Source: Lamellibrachia columna (taxonomy: Eukaryota; Annelida; Polychaeta; Sabellida; Siboglinidae). Taken from it: a stretch of 64,000 nucleotides of DNA. The translations under genes were made by a program, and so were the position numbers. The notes under the pieces are model-generated. The model did no database searches. It was not told the origin of the DNA and saw nothing but the letters and a program-made list of their open reading frames with translations. Each line of letters begins with the position of its first letter. The stretch's first letter is position 1. The stretch lies in assembly GCA_963662155.1 (NCBI GenBank), contig OY759261.1:42172056-42236055 (forward strand), read 5' to 3'. Shown in pieces: positions 35,261-47,964 of the stretch.

Positions 35261-35973
35261 GGGTCCCCACCACCCGTTGTTTCCCCTCCCCATCCCTCGC
35301 CGTCTTTCTCCACTCCCCCCTCCAAATCTCTCCACACAGTCTCAGTCTTCCCCTTCTCCATCTAACCTCCACTTCTTGACCAACATCTTGGGTCTATATT
35401 ATTACCACCATGTAGATTTTAATGTATTTATGCCACCCCCCCATTTGGCCCCCCTTTGTGAGATCCTAGATACGCCACTGTTTGCCTAATTACAAAGGCC
35501 CCATATTTTGTTTTACCTTAGAAGCTCTGCGGAAGATATCAGGAGTGCATGGCACCATGGTTTATGGTTTCTGGCAATTTTCCGTGGCCTTTCCTGACTG
35601 ATCCTAGAATGTTGCCTTTCATCAACACCAGCTATCCCCCCCAATTTACAGTACGGGAGACTGATATATTGTCAAACCCAAGTGGATAAGATTTTTGGGC
35701 TTTGGAATGTTCCAGTTTGAAGACAAGTTAACCCACATATTGGTCAGGTGATCACAAGGAGAGATATGAGAAATAGGAAGGATATTCACCACGTCCACGA
35801 GTCACTTAAAGTGCAATGGTTCGTTATTGCAATGTTTACAAGACAGTAAATAGTAAATGTAGACATATCATTCTTGAATGAAATTTTTTCAAAACAAATA
35901 TGTTCTTTTAGTTACAATCATGTACAGTTAATCATGTACCGTTTTACAGTTTATCTGTTCTTTGGGAATCTTC

Positions 35974-36390
35974 GATAATCCATTCTTTCCAGTAATCCAC
36001 ATGCTTTTGATAATCCATTCTTTCCAGTAATCCACATGCTTTTGATAATCCATTCTTTCCAGTAATCCACATGCTTTTGAGTGGGAACAATCTGAATACA
36101 CTGTAAATTGCTTCATCTGTTTTTTTCCACGATTCCATTTCCGCACACTGTTTCGGATAACAAGTTGTAAAATGCCTGTAATATGATTGGTTCATTGACA
36201 CAGCCAAAACCAATGGGATGCAAAGTGCATGGATAAACATGACATAACTGTATAAACTAAAACAAATTCTACAATCAAAGTGTATGGATAAACATGACAT
36301 AACTGTATAAGCTAAATAAAATTCTACAATCAAAGTGTATGGATAAACATGACATAACTGTATAAGCTAAATAAAATTCTACAATCAAAG
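35974..36390 (+). repeat. Two adjacent tandem repeats, 35 bp x3 and 55 bp x3
   Basis: GATAATCCATTCTTTCCAGT starts at 35,974, 36,009 and 36,044 (35-bp period). ATGGATAAACATGACATAAC starts at 36,229, 36,284 and 36,339 (55-bp period). They are separated by about 150 bp of single-copy DNA. Confidence 0.95.
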
Positions 36391-36719
36391 CATATCGTGT
36401 TATCTCTTGAACTGTTTATTTCATGTTTGTGATTTGTAAACCAGCATCAGAACTGTCCACATTGAACAACCAAAGACCATCAACTGTAATTGTCAGTTGT
36501 AGTATAACTCAACATTCATTCCAAGGAATGACACTAAATGCCCCACCACATAATTACCCTTATTAAGGGGTATGGTTTCGCCCTCATGTAGCCTCAATCA
36601 ACATGACCATGAAGGTGGTCTGATAAGCTATCATGCTGAAGGGCAATATATTTCTCAGGAGAGCAAAAGCTGAGCTTTGGGGAATGTGTTTCAGCTAATA
36701 AACAAATGGCCCTAGTTTT

Positions 36720-37066
36720 GATTATGTTTCTATAACCATCTTCTGCTCCGGTGTTGTCCCTGAAGTAACTGTGTTGCACTGAGTTGGACAAGAAATGATG
36801 GGTCACACAACAAACAACTTGACATTTGCACAGGATATGAAAGGACGGCTATAAAATATCAGGCGAAAAGACCATGAAAGTGTGATTGTATCATAGCTCT
36901 GATTATGCGATACAAGCATCTTATGCGCAGGTGTTGGCCCTGAAGTAGCTGCATGCAAGAAAGGATCAGTGACAGAGAGAACAACTTGACATTTGCACAG
37001 GATATGAATAAATGGCATCTATCAAATGTTAGGTGGACAGAACGGGAAAGTGCTTGTAAACTCATT
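36720..37066 (+). repeat. 181-bp tandem duplication, diverged
   Basis: GATTATG begins at 36,720 and 36,901. Both copies share CCCTGAAGTA, CAACTTGACATTTGCACAGG and ATATGAA. Copy 2 carries deletions and substitutions. Confidence 0.85.
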
Positions 37067-37835
37067 AAATCCGAATATCAGCGTGACTCAATACAGCGGT
37101 CAGATCACTATTAATTTTCCACTGGTGACAACGTTAATGTTTTAATGCCATTTGAACATTGATATTTTGAATCTTCTGAAAACTACTACATTAATATTTA
37201 TCCTTTCATTAACCTGTTGGAAACAATGTCAAATGATGTAATTTTCTCTTTCCAGAAATCAACATTCAAGACGGTCCCATCAAATGGCGTCCCAAACAAC
37301 TACATCATGTCTTCATGCACAAGGGATCCTACAGTAACTGACACAAGGGATCCTACGGTAATGTGCTTGTGTTGCAAGCCATCCACTACACATTTTAATC
37401 AGTCGCAGCATAAGTCCTCGTGTATGGCCAATTTCTTGTTCGAAAAATAATTTTACTGGGACAAAAACATTGCCTAAAGTGAGGACCATCACAAAATCAC
37501 CGCCTCTTCATTTGTAAGACATGAACCTGGAAGTAAAATAGTGGTCTGTCCCCTACCGATAAACAAGCAGGAAAGACTATTTTGAGGAAACTCATGGACG
37601 ATTTATGCAGATACATGTAGTGCAATATAGAAATGCAAGGAATAGATTATCCAGATATGCTATGGTCCCTACTCTTGGTGGGTGAAAGTTTTATACACCA
37701 GGGACATGTCATCATGAAATCCCGGGGACCGTTTCAAAACCAGCGGATATATGAAAAAATGCAATATTTCAAGGAAAGCGCTGTTTCGGAGATTTCAGTG
37801 ACATCACATAAGTGACAGGCTGCAAAAACTGATAA

Positions 37836-38090
37836 TGATTGGAGTGAACGAAGCAAACGGAAGAGAGGGAGACCCCACATGGATGAGTGGACGAGATAAG
37901 GGACACAACAAAGCTGAGGATGGATGAGTTGAGAGAAGGGACAAGAGGCAGGATTGGTTGGTGACAGCTCATCGTGGACGGCAACTGAAGTTTCTTGTCT
38001 TTTGTTTGTTGTCGATATAATTTATCAGTTGTAACTGTGTTTTACGTATATTCTGGGGTGAATAAACACTTTTCTGATTCTCATTCATTT
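37836..38090 (+). mobile_element. LINE 3' end (short C-terminal coding remnant)
   Basis: GAAGAGAGGGAGACCCCACA with TGGATGAGTGGACGAG resembles the RGRP...W.DEIR-type end of LINE polymerases. It is collinear with the minus-strand sequence at 54,795-54,600. Ends with GGGGTGAATAAACACTTTTC. Confidence 0.55.
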
Positions 38091-39098
38091 GACATCACAT
38101 CACATACATGCTTAAAACAGTTCTGAAAAGTGTATCTGGGAGGTTGGCAAAAACTCGAGCAACAGCAACATTACTAGAAGCACCCTCTTGTAAAAAAAAT
38201 CTTTTATCGTAATATTATATTAACAGGCCCATTAAATGATCGCGGCAACTTAGCATTGTGAAAATCCTTACTATAATGTCATCTGTGCACTTTATCAGAA
38301 CTCCTTAAAATTGCAGGTTGAACCTTTCTGCCGAAACAGATTTGTCATAACACATGCATTGACCATTTAAAATTGTCATTTACCTTTTTGCTTCTACATC
38401 AGTGTTTCTTATAAGTAAACCATAATACGCAGGGGTTTTGACATGGGGGGTTTGACAGTATCCAACGGAAGCAGAATGGACTGAGAAAATGAATATTCAT
38501 ATAACATTAATAAAAAAAACATCATGAAAGACTGACAATAATGTGCTATTTTTGATCATGTCACAACCACATATATCTATCACCATCGTTACCTAATGGC
38601 ATGCTACATACCCAAGGCATCACATTTGAGGCGAGTGATTACTCTCGCTCGTGCAAATCAATAATCTAGGGAGCGATTTATCGCTCGCGACAATTGCTAA
38701 AATCACTCACTGCCTACAAGTGTTCATCTTGACAAAGAATTCTTGAGTATTAGATTCAGTAGGAAAGTCTACCCTCTTTATAATGCAGTGTTTTGGGGTA
38801 CAATATTCGGAGTTCCCATATGACCCATCACCGGGGATGGCGATCGCAGCGCGCCATCAAAGCCACGATGTGCTGGCTGCAGTTTATAAAAAAAGTTATC
38901 AAATGAGTGGACTAGCATCGATGTATATTATGTTTAAATGTAACATGTTGAACTGAATAAAATACATGTATACATGTACAGTTATGGAATAGTTAAGGGA
39001 TCAACAATATTAAATACACAAGTCTTTTTTAATTTCATCTTTGCATGCCTCTCTCTACCTGCCTACATTTAATTTGATTATGCATAATTGCGACCGCG

Positions 39099-39112
39099 GT
39101 AACCATGGCAAC
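39099..39112. promoter_or_regulatory. RFX X-box-like palindrome
   Basis: GTAACCATGGCAAC fits the RFX factor X-box (GTNRCC..RGYAAC) with both half sites intact. It lies about 160 bp upstream of a TATA box. X-boxes commonly mark ciliary gene promoters; function here is inferred. Confidence 0.45.
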
Positions 39113-39257
39113 AGTTTGGCACATGCGGCAAAGCACATCACAAGTAGTGAACGATCTCGGCGGGAGAAAAATGAAAGCTATTACTGAACAAAGCCATTAG
39201 ACAACATTAGACATGCGACGACGTAACATAGCAAAACCTTGAGCCAGGCTACGGCTG

Positions 39258-39412
39258 TATAAAAACTGCGTAAAAATCGATGTACAGATTCAACCGTCGA
39301 CTGTGCAGACTGGCAGCTCGACGAAATGTCCCAGACAGAGGTGACTCCTATTATTGATCACACGATACCCATCTGTCTCCCTCCCCGTCCAGGACAAAGG
39401 AAGAGATCATAG
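39258..39412 (+). promoter_or_regulatory. Candidate core promoter with short first open frame
   Basis: TATAAAA at 39,258-39,264 is followed 34 bp on by an initiator-like TTCAACC (A at 39,292). The first ATG (39,326, context CGAAATGT) opens a 28-codon frame to TAG at 39,412 (MSQTEVTPIIDHTIPICLPP...). MSQTE is followed by GAG|GTGACT, a usable donor. The region is locally GC- and CpG-rich. No downstream exon was identified. Confidence 0.3.
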
Positions 39413-39589
39413 CATTACAAAGTCCCACAGAGAGTAATCGCTGTTTAATGGAGTATATCCATTAATAGTCAGCAGGGATTTTTCTGATGGAACCCTCCCT
39501 AAAGTAACAGCATTCCCCATGATGGCATCCCTTAAATATGGGTGGCCTTCCCCCAAGATTCACATTTTTGTTATCCTGCAATTTTAAAT

Positions 39590-40345
39590 AATTGGAACTC
39601 TGGCTTGTCTTCTTCTTCGATGATGACATCAATGAAGGGGGGTATCCTTGTGCTTTGCTCTTCACTGAGAATTTAAGCCTATTTGTGCCACAAAACCTCT
39701 GCCGCATTCATCGCAGAAGACGGTAGGTATAGAAGCACCTAGAAGGCCATGCCGACGATCGTGCTCATGTTGATATTTTTGAGTTAACTTTTCTTCTATA
39801 AGGGTCTTTCCCTGATGTATGGCCCGCCTCCACTTTTGTCTGTCATGCGCAATAGGTTCCCAGGTGTTTACATGGATGTGTGTTGTTTTGAGATGTCTTT
39901 TTAGCACATCTTTGTATCTCAAACGTTGTCCACCACGAAGGCGTTTCCCCCTGGATAATTCCCCATAGAACACCGCCTTTGGGAGACTATCGCTGCTCAT
40001 TCGGGTAACATGTCCAGTCCAGCGGAGTTGGGATGCAGTCAGAATGGCTTCTATACTTGACATGGCCTGTCTCAACACGTCTATATTTGAAATGTGGTCT
40101 TTCCATGATATCCGAAGGATCTGTCGTAGATGCCGGAGATGCACTTGGGAGAGTTTTCTGATGTGGCGACGGTAGAGAGTATACGTCTCAGCTGAGTGTT
40201 GGCAGTACAGCCGCCTTGTACACCTTGCACTTTGTGGAGATTGCAATGCCATGTTGTGACCATACTCGCTTCCAAAGTCCTCCAAAGGCTCCTGAGGCAG
40301 CCCGTATACGGTTGTTAATTTCCATGTCGACGGTGTTGTCAGATG
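39590..40345 (-). mobile_element. LINE polymerase C-terminal fragment, frame-broken
   Basis: Open frame 40,348-39,662 has LYRRHIRKLSQVHLRHLRQI, LRISWKDHI, SIEAILTASQLRWTGHVTRM and GELSRGKRLRGG. These are hallmarks of the C-terminus of a common invertebrate LINE, here ending in a CDECGRGF zinc-finger-like motif whose usual distal His is not seen (IGLNSQ). Upstream, EINNRIRAASGAFGGLWKRV and KVYKAAVLPTLS lie in another frame, so a frameshift and deletion near 40,190-40,200 separate them. The 5' end is truncated at about 40,345. Confidence 0.88.
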
Positions 40346-43280
40346 CAATCCAATGTATCCAATGTATGTGTCTGTACTAAATGTCTGTCTTCTTCATTGA
40401 AGCAAAACACCTGGTTTGGTTTACAAGACATTTCAAGTCAGCCAAAAGGCAGCCACATCTACTGTCAAAAATCAAGCAGTGACAGTAATAAAGAGCCATC
40501 AAATCCCAATAAACAGGCATCGTAAAGTTAATTAATTCTGAAATGCCGTTTGATGGCATCTGTTGCAAGAACCAATGGATCATTTTCAGAAGTTATGTCG
40601 CTCATGAGTGATTTGTGATATCTGACCTTGGAAAATGATTGCCAAGGCAAGTAACTAGGCCATTTTTTATGTAGAGACAGGTTTGTATCAATGTAGGCTG
40701 GTTACAAGATGCATGCCAAATAGAACCACCTTAAATTAAGAGGGCTTAGGACATGTTCTAAGGGACGAAATACAGATAATGCAGGGAATGAAAAGAGGAT
40801 AAACCAAATTAGTCAAGTGGAAAGTTATATGGAGGAGAGGGGGAAGAAAATATAAACAGAGGAAGAAAAGGAAGAGGGAAACGGAAGAGGAATGCAGGAA
40901 AAGATGGAAGAACAGAAAAGGGGAAAGATGGAAGATAGTGGAAAATGTATTTATTCAGAATTACCTAAATTTATTTCACCCAAATCAAGGGTGGGAAATT
41001 AGGGTAAATAAGTGTGTCAACAATGCTTCAGGATCCCCGTAAAGTATGGGAAACCCAACAGGCAATGAAGTTAAAACAACTTGACAATATGACAGTATCA
41101 TTGCCTTTCTGCTTGCTTAGGTGTAGGCAAAGCGTAACAAATTAAAGTGGTAACAAGGGTTCTGCCTGATCCCATGTAACAACCTGCCAGGAGTGATTAC
41201 AGGTTCAAAACAGAACTGACATGTTTCCCTGCAAAAAAACAGGGATCCCAGGGATGTTAATTGGGCCTCCCCAGAACCTGGGTTGTGGGCTCCAGTGGGA
41301 AAGGGAAGTTGCATTGTATGTTTGGTTAATGATGCCTGTAATTGGTTGTGGCCTGGCTGGCACCAGACTAGGGCAGTGTTACAGGGAAGAATGTTGGGAG
41401 AAGGGGAGGGGAAGAACGGGAAAGTGGCAAGGGTAGAGGGAGGGAGGGAGGGAAAGTAACAGTGAAGTAGAAGCCAGATGAAAAACGGAAGAGGGAAGAA
41501 CATAAGGAAATTTGGAAAATTGAACATCACGAGAAAGACAAGTTGAACAAACGGCGGGGGGGGGGGTAGTTTGTTACCCGTAGGAACTGTCTCTATTATG
41601 ACACATGCTGCTGCCCCCCCCAACTCAGTGACAGTGGCATATTAGGGGGACATGTTAGGGGGCGTAGGCCCCAAGCTTAATTTTTTCCTAGTATTTATCC
41701 ATGGCCACTGCTGCTTGACTAGACTATATCGACCACTGTCTATACACAGGTTCTCACTTATACAGCTGAGTGAACTGAGGCAATGTGGTGGGAAAAAATT
41801 GCCCAAGCTTCAAAATGGCAGCACGGATTTAAACCCATTTCCCCTTGAACATTAGATGATAATTTGTCAGTTTAAACAAAATGTAAACAAATATATTCTA
41901 TTTTGCAGTAACTATCAAAAATAGCTTAGCAATAAATAAAATGGTTCAAAATGTATTTGAGAAAAGCAATATTTTTCATATGGGCAAAAATAGGTCGAAC
42001 AGTTTGACAGGAAGTCAGAAACAAACCAAACGTTATGGGGAATGTGCCTATAACTACAGAATGGGAAAAAAAGCCAATTGTCAGTGATAAAAATGTAGAC
42101 GGGACATCCGCGTGAACAAACATACCCAATGCTCTCTGACAAGTCAACCCAGATAAGCTGGATGTAAAATGATAAACTGGTGCTGGGTAATCGGCTACAA
42201 ATGGTTGTGAAACAGTGAATACAAGTGTAGAACAATCAGACATGCATTACTAAGTGGAAGAGATGCTGTTCAATGCCCAGTACTTCAGTAGTCTCCCACA
42301 GGGATCACCTCAAAGGGTTACAAAAAATGCCAGTTTGTAACATTTGGAAGCTCTTAACTGTCATCATAACTAAACATAAAAGGATTTTTTCCTGCATGGA
42401 ATCATAAAAAATTAAAGGTTTGTCTGATGATATCATCAAAACAAAGAACACAAACAAGCTAGCATCTCATATTGGATACAAAATGGATTGATTTTTTGCA
42501 AAATTACTTTAAAATGAGACAAGGAAAAAAGTTACGAGGAGGCATCTTTAATCTTTCCAGTGAAGTAGACTAGTACTAGTAGTGAACACTTAAAATGTCC
42601 AATGAATCTTGCAAATTGATGGGATTCGGCTTCAAAAACCAATCATGTTCAGGTGAGTCAGTGCAGAAGCCCGGTTGGCTGCTATCCAACTAACTTACCT
42701 GGCACTAACACCAAGGCACTAGTCTAGTCCAGTATGTAGACTGGTATGTCTCCCTCTGGCCCCAGTCTGCAGGGTTTGTACTCAACATCAGACATTATCA
42801 ATCAATCACTCCGTCCACTCCAATTATGTGAGTTGTTAACTATGTATTTCAGGGCAAATACTCGGCCAATGTACTTGAATGTGGGTTTGAAGCACTTGAC
42901 TACTTTGTCACCTCTCTACCTTGCATTCCAAGCACAATTTTGGGTAACTGAAAGCAGTTACTGATATTGTTTTTCTCAAACTTATGCAATTTCCCAATGT
43001 GTACAAAGTCACAATTTGCTTTTCATTTGTATGAAATCCTACAATTTTGTTTTCGAGAATTCCACGTGGATGACTGGGTTCCCTTCCCCTCATTTATTAT
43101 AGTCCACAAACATGCCCTGTTCATGTCTCAAAATCACTTTATTCCTTTGACATGAACCTGCAACTAAAATAATGACATGTCTCCAGATGGCAGTTCCTGA
43201 GGGTGTAAAACCACATTAGCTATTAACCAATAGCTACATGTGCAGAAGTGATGTAGCCAATAAACATTCATGAAAATCAT
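40346..43280. other. Mostly unassigned; purine tracts and an inverted family A piece
   Basis: Purine-rich tracts at 40,780-40,960 and 41,390-41,560 (with a G10 run near 41,557) create long Pro/Phe-rich minus frames. About 42,420-42,510 matches family A on the minus strand (TTTGATGATATCATCAGACA). No gene supported. Confidence 0.5.
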
Positions 43281-43289
43281 GCCACATTA

Positions 43290-43341
43290 CTATATGATTA
43301 TATATATATATATATACATACATATATATACATATACATAC

Positions 43342-43425
<84 letters not shown>
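43290..43425. repeat. (TA)n / (CATA)n microsatellite
   Basis: About 135 bp of TA with CATA interruptions at the left end. The Tyr/Ile open frames on both strands are artefacts. Confidence 0.97.
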
Positions 43426-43429
<4 letters not shown>

Positions 43430-43516
43430 GGTTTGTATGTTTGTGTAACATATTTAACATATTATGAAGGATATTTATCAACAACAAAATATGTTACACA
43501 AACATACAAACCCCTT
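43426..43516. repeat. Perfect 30-bp inverted repeat, 31-nt spacer
   Basis: The arm 43,426-43,455 (starts AAGGGGTTTGTATGTTTGTG) is the exact reverse complement of 43,487-43,516. The left arm directly abuts the (TA)n tract. Confidence 0.95.
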
Positions 43517-43519
43517 CTT

Positions 43520-45000
43520 GGAATTTTATCAAACTTGGAGTTAGGATGCAATAAGATATGCTAATGATTCTAGCAAGTATTTCAGTATTTAACCCTAACA
43601 TCTGAGTGTTTGTGGTTTGTAACTGTACCAAAGTATAAACGTGAAGGACACTTAACCTTATTTCTCCAACTCATACGAGTAGCACAAATTGACACCATTT
43701 AACTATTTTCAGTAACGACCGTAGCAAAGGATTACCAATACAAATGTGTTTTGTTCAGACACAGTCAAACCTGGTCAAGTGACCACCTGCATTAACAGAC
43801 CACCTGTCATTACCGACCACAGTTAACTCCTCCTGAAGAACCAGTGTTCAGATACAAAGTGCATTGAGACCATCTGTAATAAAAAACCACTTTTCCGTCA
43901 TGCATTGCAACATTTAAGACAGGTTTGACTGTATTAATCTTACAAGTTACAGACAACAGACTTTGGTTTGTGTTTCATAAAAACACTGAAAGCCAGACAG
44001 ACAAAAACACTCCACTCGTATGACAGTAATATTTGAAGAAGTAGCTCGACTTACAAAAGTATTAATAGATGTCTACTTCAACCTGACCAGACACCAAGAG
44101 TAGATCGGTTTCCTTCTCTTCAACGGTCAATATAATAAGTGTTCCGAAAACAACTCATAAAAATTTAATAATTAGCCTGCCTAATACATTTTGTTTATCT
44201 CCTCTTTACCCCTGAAGTCTGGGGTGGGGCTGGCATTGATGTTGGTCCTCAATTTGTCAGTCTCCCTCCATGTTATTGGTCCATAACAAACCTTTTTATT
44301 AATTATTTGCACAACATTTCAGTTAATTATTTCCTTGGGTCACAAACTATCATGCAAAATGATTCAAGAAAAACTTATATGTACAGGAAAAATTTTGTAG
44401 TTAGTTACAAAGTAATTAACTAAACTTTAGGTTCAACTTTTGTAAGCATTTTTCAAACATCCAGTGGTCAGACCACAATTACATTTTTTTTAAACAAATT
44501 TTAGGCACTACATTTCTGTGAAACACTTCCTGAAGCCTAACAGTGGTCTGACCTCAATGATCTTACAGGACACCTTTCCACATCCAGCTGGAGAGAACTT
44601 GGCTTCCTCTGGCCACTGACCAGAGCACCTGCTCCTGACCAGATGATGGATGAGCCTTCAGTCACTGACCAGTCTGCTTAAGCCAACCACTGACCAGGGC
44701 TAACTGGAAGGCCAGGATAAAGACAGCCATCAATCAACACTGGTCTTCATTGGTCCAGCATGTGGTGGACATGTGGCTGACAAGTTGCACCCATCAGGGC
44801 ATTCCCCCCCTACCAACTAGGGACCATCACAAAAGAAAGAAACTATCATGTTAAGGGGAGTTGTCAAAACCAATACACATGTGTATTGAAAATCTAATGT
44901 AACCAAAAATCATATAAAGGGGAGTTGTCAAAACCAGTACACATCAATGTGTATTGAAAATAATATCAGATCTGACATGGATCAAGAAGATTGTTGATTT
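43520..45000. other. Unassigned interval with a short repeat and palindrome
   Basis: 44,195-44,285 is the partner of the 35,170 repeat. A roughly 64-bp duplication (GGGGAGTTGTCAAAACCA at about 44,857 and 44,921) contains the 18-bp palindrome CAATACACATGTGTATTG in its first copy. No gene seen. Confidence 0.5.
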
Positions 45001-45215
45001 ACATAAAGGAAAATGATGGAGTGAACATGACTTTCACTGCAAAAGTGATATGTTTATGACAGGCTAATTACATAAAGGAAAATGATGGAGTGAACATGAC
45101 TTTCACTGCAAAAGTGATATGTTTATGACAGGCTAATTACATAAAGGAAAATGATGGAGTGAACATGACTTTCACTGCAAAAGTGATATGTTTATGCCAC
45201 CTGGGGTTATGACAG
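45001..45215 (+). repeat. 69-bp tandem repeat, three copies
   Basis: ACATAAAGGAAAATGATGGA starts at 45,001, 45,070 and 45,139. The copies are nearly identical; the third has a 16-bp insertion (CACCTGGGGTTATGAC region). Confidence 0.95.
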
Positions 45216-47199
45216 GCTAATTACTGGTGTCTGTACTGGGCATAATCCTGCTTGTTGATCAGTTTTACCATATTAATCTGAAACATCCTAATTAAGCATC
45301 ATATATCAGGAGCATAAACCAAAAAGATTTCTAACAAAATGTTCCAGTCCCACAGGACTTCCACATTCATTGTTGTGGTCCACTGGGCAGTCAGGTTTAA
45401 AGGGTTAACAGGGAGACATTACCCTTCTTTCCCAAATTTTTTTCAAAAGTACAGTATTGTAGCATAGTAGAACACTGATGCTAGAAATAAATAATGAATT
45501 AGCAAAATAGATGAGATGTTAATTACGCAGCTTATGAAATTGTGTATTAAAAGTTTGGGAGCCTTCAACATTTATGCAACTCATTTATTAATTAAGTCCC
45601 CCCATAAAATTCCTAATCATCTTAACAATGTCCGCAATTGCATGAATCAAGATAATAAAATTATATCAGTTTAAATTTTTCCTATTTATCACAATAATTA
45701 TATACAAAATGGTGGGTATAAATAGGTCAACGAGTATTGAATATACAAGTCTGGTAACCATGTATTTCATGGAAGTGCTGAAGGCAAAACATTTTACGCA
45801 AACATCTGGATGAACAATTATCATAATCTTGTACAAATCTAATCTGAAATACATCATGTATGTAATCTTGTCACTTTCCTGACACTTGACCCCATTTGTG
45901 AATTCCCATCAGATACAATAGTTATTCTGCCCTCTAACCAAGGGGCTAGGCACCCATTCACCCATAATGTTATCTATGTAGCATCTTGTTATTATATTTG
46001 TGTGGCAAATTCTGTTCACAATCGATGTGTGTACCATTGAGTTCATGTACAGTAGCCCAGGTTATTTTGTCTGCAAATAAATCTTAGGATGAATATACAG
46101 GAATGTGAAACATTTATGAATGAAAACAATAAGCCAGATAAATTCAGTACACATGAAAACTGGCCCTCAACAAGTATTAACTGTACAAAACAGTATGTCT
46201 GTGAACTACAAATTCTTATATCAGTGTTAAACTTTATGCATTAGATGATCATGTAATCTGATTTATCAATAGGAAATGACAAAATACAGCTGTCCGTGTA
46301 TGGTCAACTTAAACTGATAAATAAATTAGCTTTTACTTTCAGTATGAAAGACTTGCAGAATTACCCTTCATGTTACTGACTTAATAATAAATATTTGTAA
46401 AAAAAAATGTATGCATTAGGTGTGGTGAATGTTTTTGTATTTAGGGAGATGGCTGTTTCACAAACCACTCATCAACCCGAGTAAGTATTCTCACAAATAG
46501 AATGCACTTTTATCCAGAATGAGCAAAGCAAATTTATTCAAATACCATTTTGCAAAACTAGTGTTCACAAATGCCTGCTCAAGGACTGTAATGATCTTTC
46601 TCAGCAAATCACCATACTATCGGTACAAAGCTGTTCTTGCAGACCAAGAAATCGTAAATGTATCTAAATACAAATTACACCACTCACATGCCCCTACAAA
46701 TTGTCCAGCTTGTCTGCATCTATAATGAGCCCATATGATACAGGCTGTGCAAGCAAACAAACGCTATCAACTTTTCCTCTCCTCAAATTGCAGTCCTACA
46801 CGCACGCTATCATCTTTTCTCTTTCTTCCAAATATTTTATTACTTTCTCTTACAGCACTTTAGCACATGTGCGCACACACCGAGTCTTTAAGCCTTGAAG
46901 AAAGGGTTGACTCATACTCGGAAGAAGAAGAAGGATAAAGGCTATAAAATTCAAGAAGCCAGAGTCCCGGCTTATTCCACCCAGAACATCCAAAGAAAAC
47001 ATGTATCTTCAAAAACATCTCAACAAGTGTAAACCATCTACGTTATAGAATGGCAATCTCATAGACTCACTGATGCCGAATTACCACCATCTTATTCCAG
47101 AACTTTCTTCAAGAAAAATATTCAAATAAATGTCCACCCCATTCAAGAGAAACAACACGCAACAGGTTGAAATATAAAACTCCACTCAGTGAAAAATAC

Positions 47200-47421
47200 C
47201 TTTTTCTTTGTGATTCCTCCGAGTGCTTTAAAGCGATGCACTTGATTTTTGGCTGCAAATTGCAAACTTTCCCAGCACAAGCTATCAATGAACCCCTTCC
47301 TTTGTCCTGTGGCAGAGATGTCCAGTAGTGGCCAGAGTGGAGTGGTCCAGTGCACAGTGGACAATAGCAGAGCAGCCAGGCAGAGCAGAGATAGAACTGG
47401 GACTGAATCACACTGGCCCAT
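47200..47421 (-). CDS. Candidate signal-peptide-bearing first exon, unrecognised
   Basis: From ATG at 47,421 the minus strand reads 74 codons in phase 0 to a donor AAAAAG|GTATTT. The N-terminus (MGQCDSVPVLSLLCLAALLL) looks like a cleavable signal peptide. The rest (FIDSLCWESLQFAAKNQVHR) has normal composition but matches no family I know. Just upstream is TGCATTGTGGGAG, similar to a ZNF143/Staf-type promoter motif. No second exon was found to the left, so this may be chance. Confidence 0.3.
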
Positions 47422-47694
47422 TACATGACTGGCTGATCAAACTCCCACAATGCACCAGCATCTAGGTCTGCAGCTGCTGAGGCTGATGACATCATGTAGA
47501 GTCCTTTGTGGAAATGTCTGTTCTGTGGTCTACATTTCAGTACTGGGTCTGAATCATAGAAAGAATCATGTAGCAGCACATAACAGAGTGCATCAATTAG
47601 GAGACTTCAAGGGCAGTTTATTATGTAGGTAGAGAATAGTAATTAGTCTCTGGTAAATGTGACAACTGAGTTACACCACATATCAAAATAACTA

Positions 47695-47845
47695 CTAAAA
47701 TGTATAATTTGGCAAAAATAGATTTAACAAGATTGCCAACCCAAACAACAAGTTCCAGATGGCAAGTGGACAAGGAAGCCATTGGCTTATCGAGAGTCCA
47801 AAACAAAGAACATACAAAAAATAAAACAGATCCAAATAAATAAAA
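47695..47845 (-). mobile_element. LINE 3' UTR fragment, partner of 23.7 kb
   Basis: The minus strand reads GGACTCTCGATAAGCCAATG, GCTTCCTTGTCCACTTGCCA and TGGCAATCTTGTTAAATC, collinear with 23,709-23,790. Only the 3' UTR is present. Confidence 0.75.
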
Positions 47846-47964
47846 TATTACAACATAATAATTCGCCACCAGGCGGCGAGACGTGAAAGCCGAACTGAAG
47901 TCGATGGGTTACACTTGGAATGAAATAACAACGATGAGAGAACAGGACACAGTGGAGAGTTTGT

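Noticed and set aside
41117..41623. 168-codon Pro/Phe-rich minus frame that looks membrane-like
   Set aside because: Antisense of a purine-rich low-complexity tract; no splice or start evidence.
43270..43487. Ile/Tyr open frames on both strands
   Set aside because: (TA)n microsatellite only.
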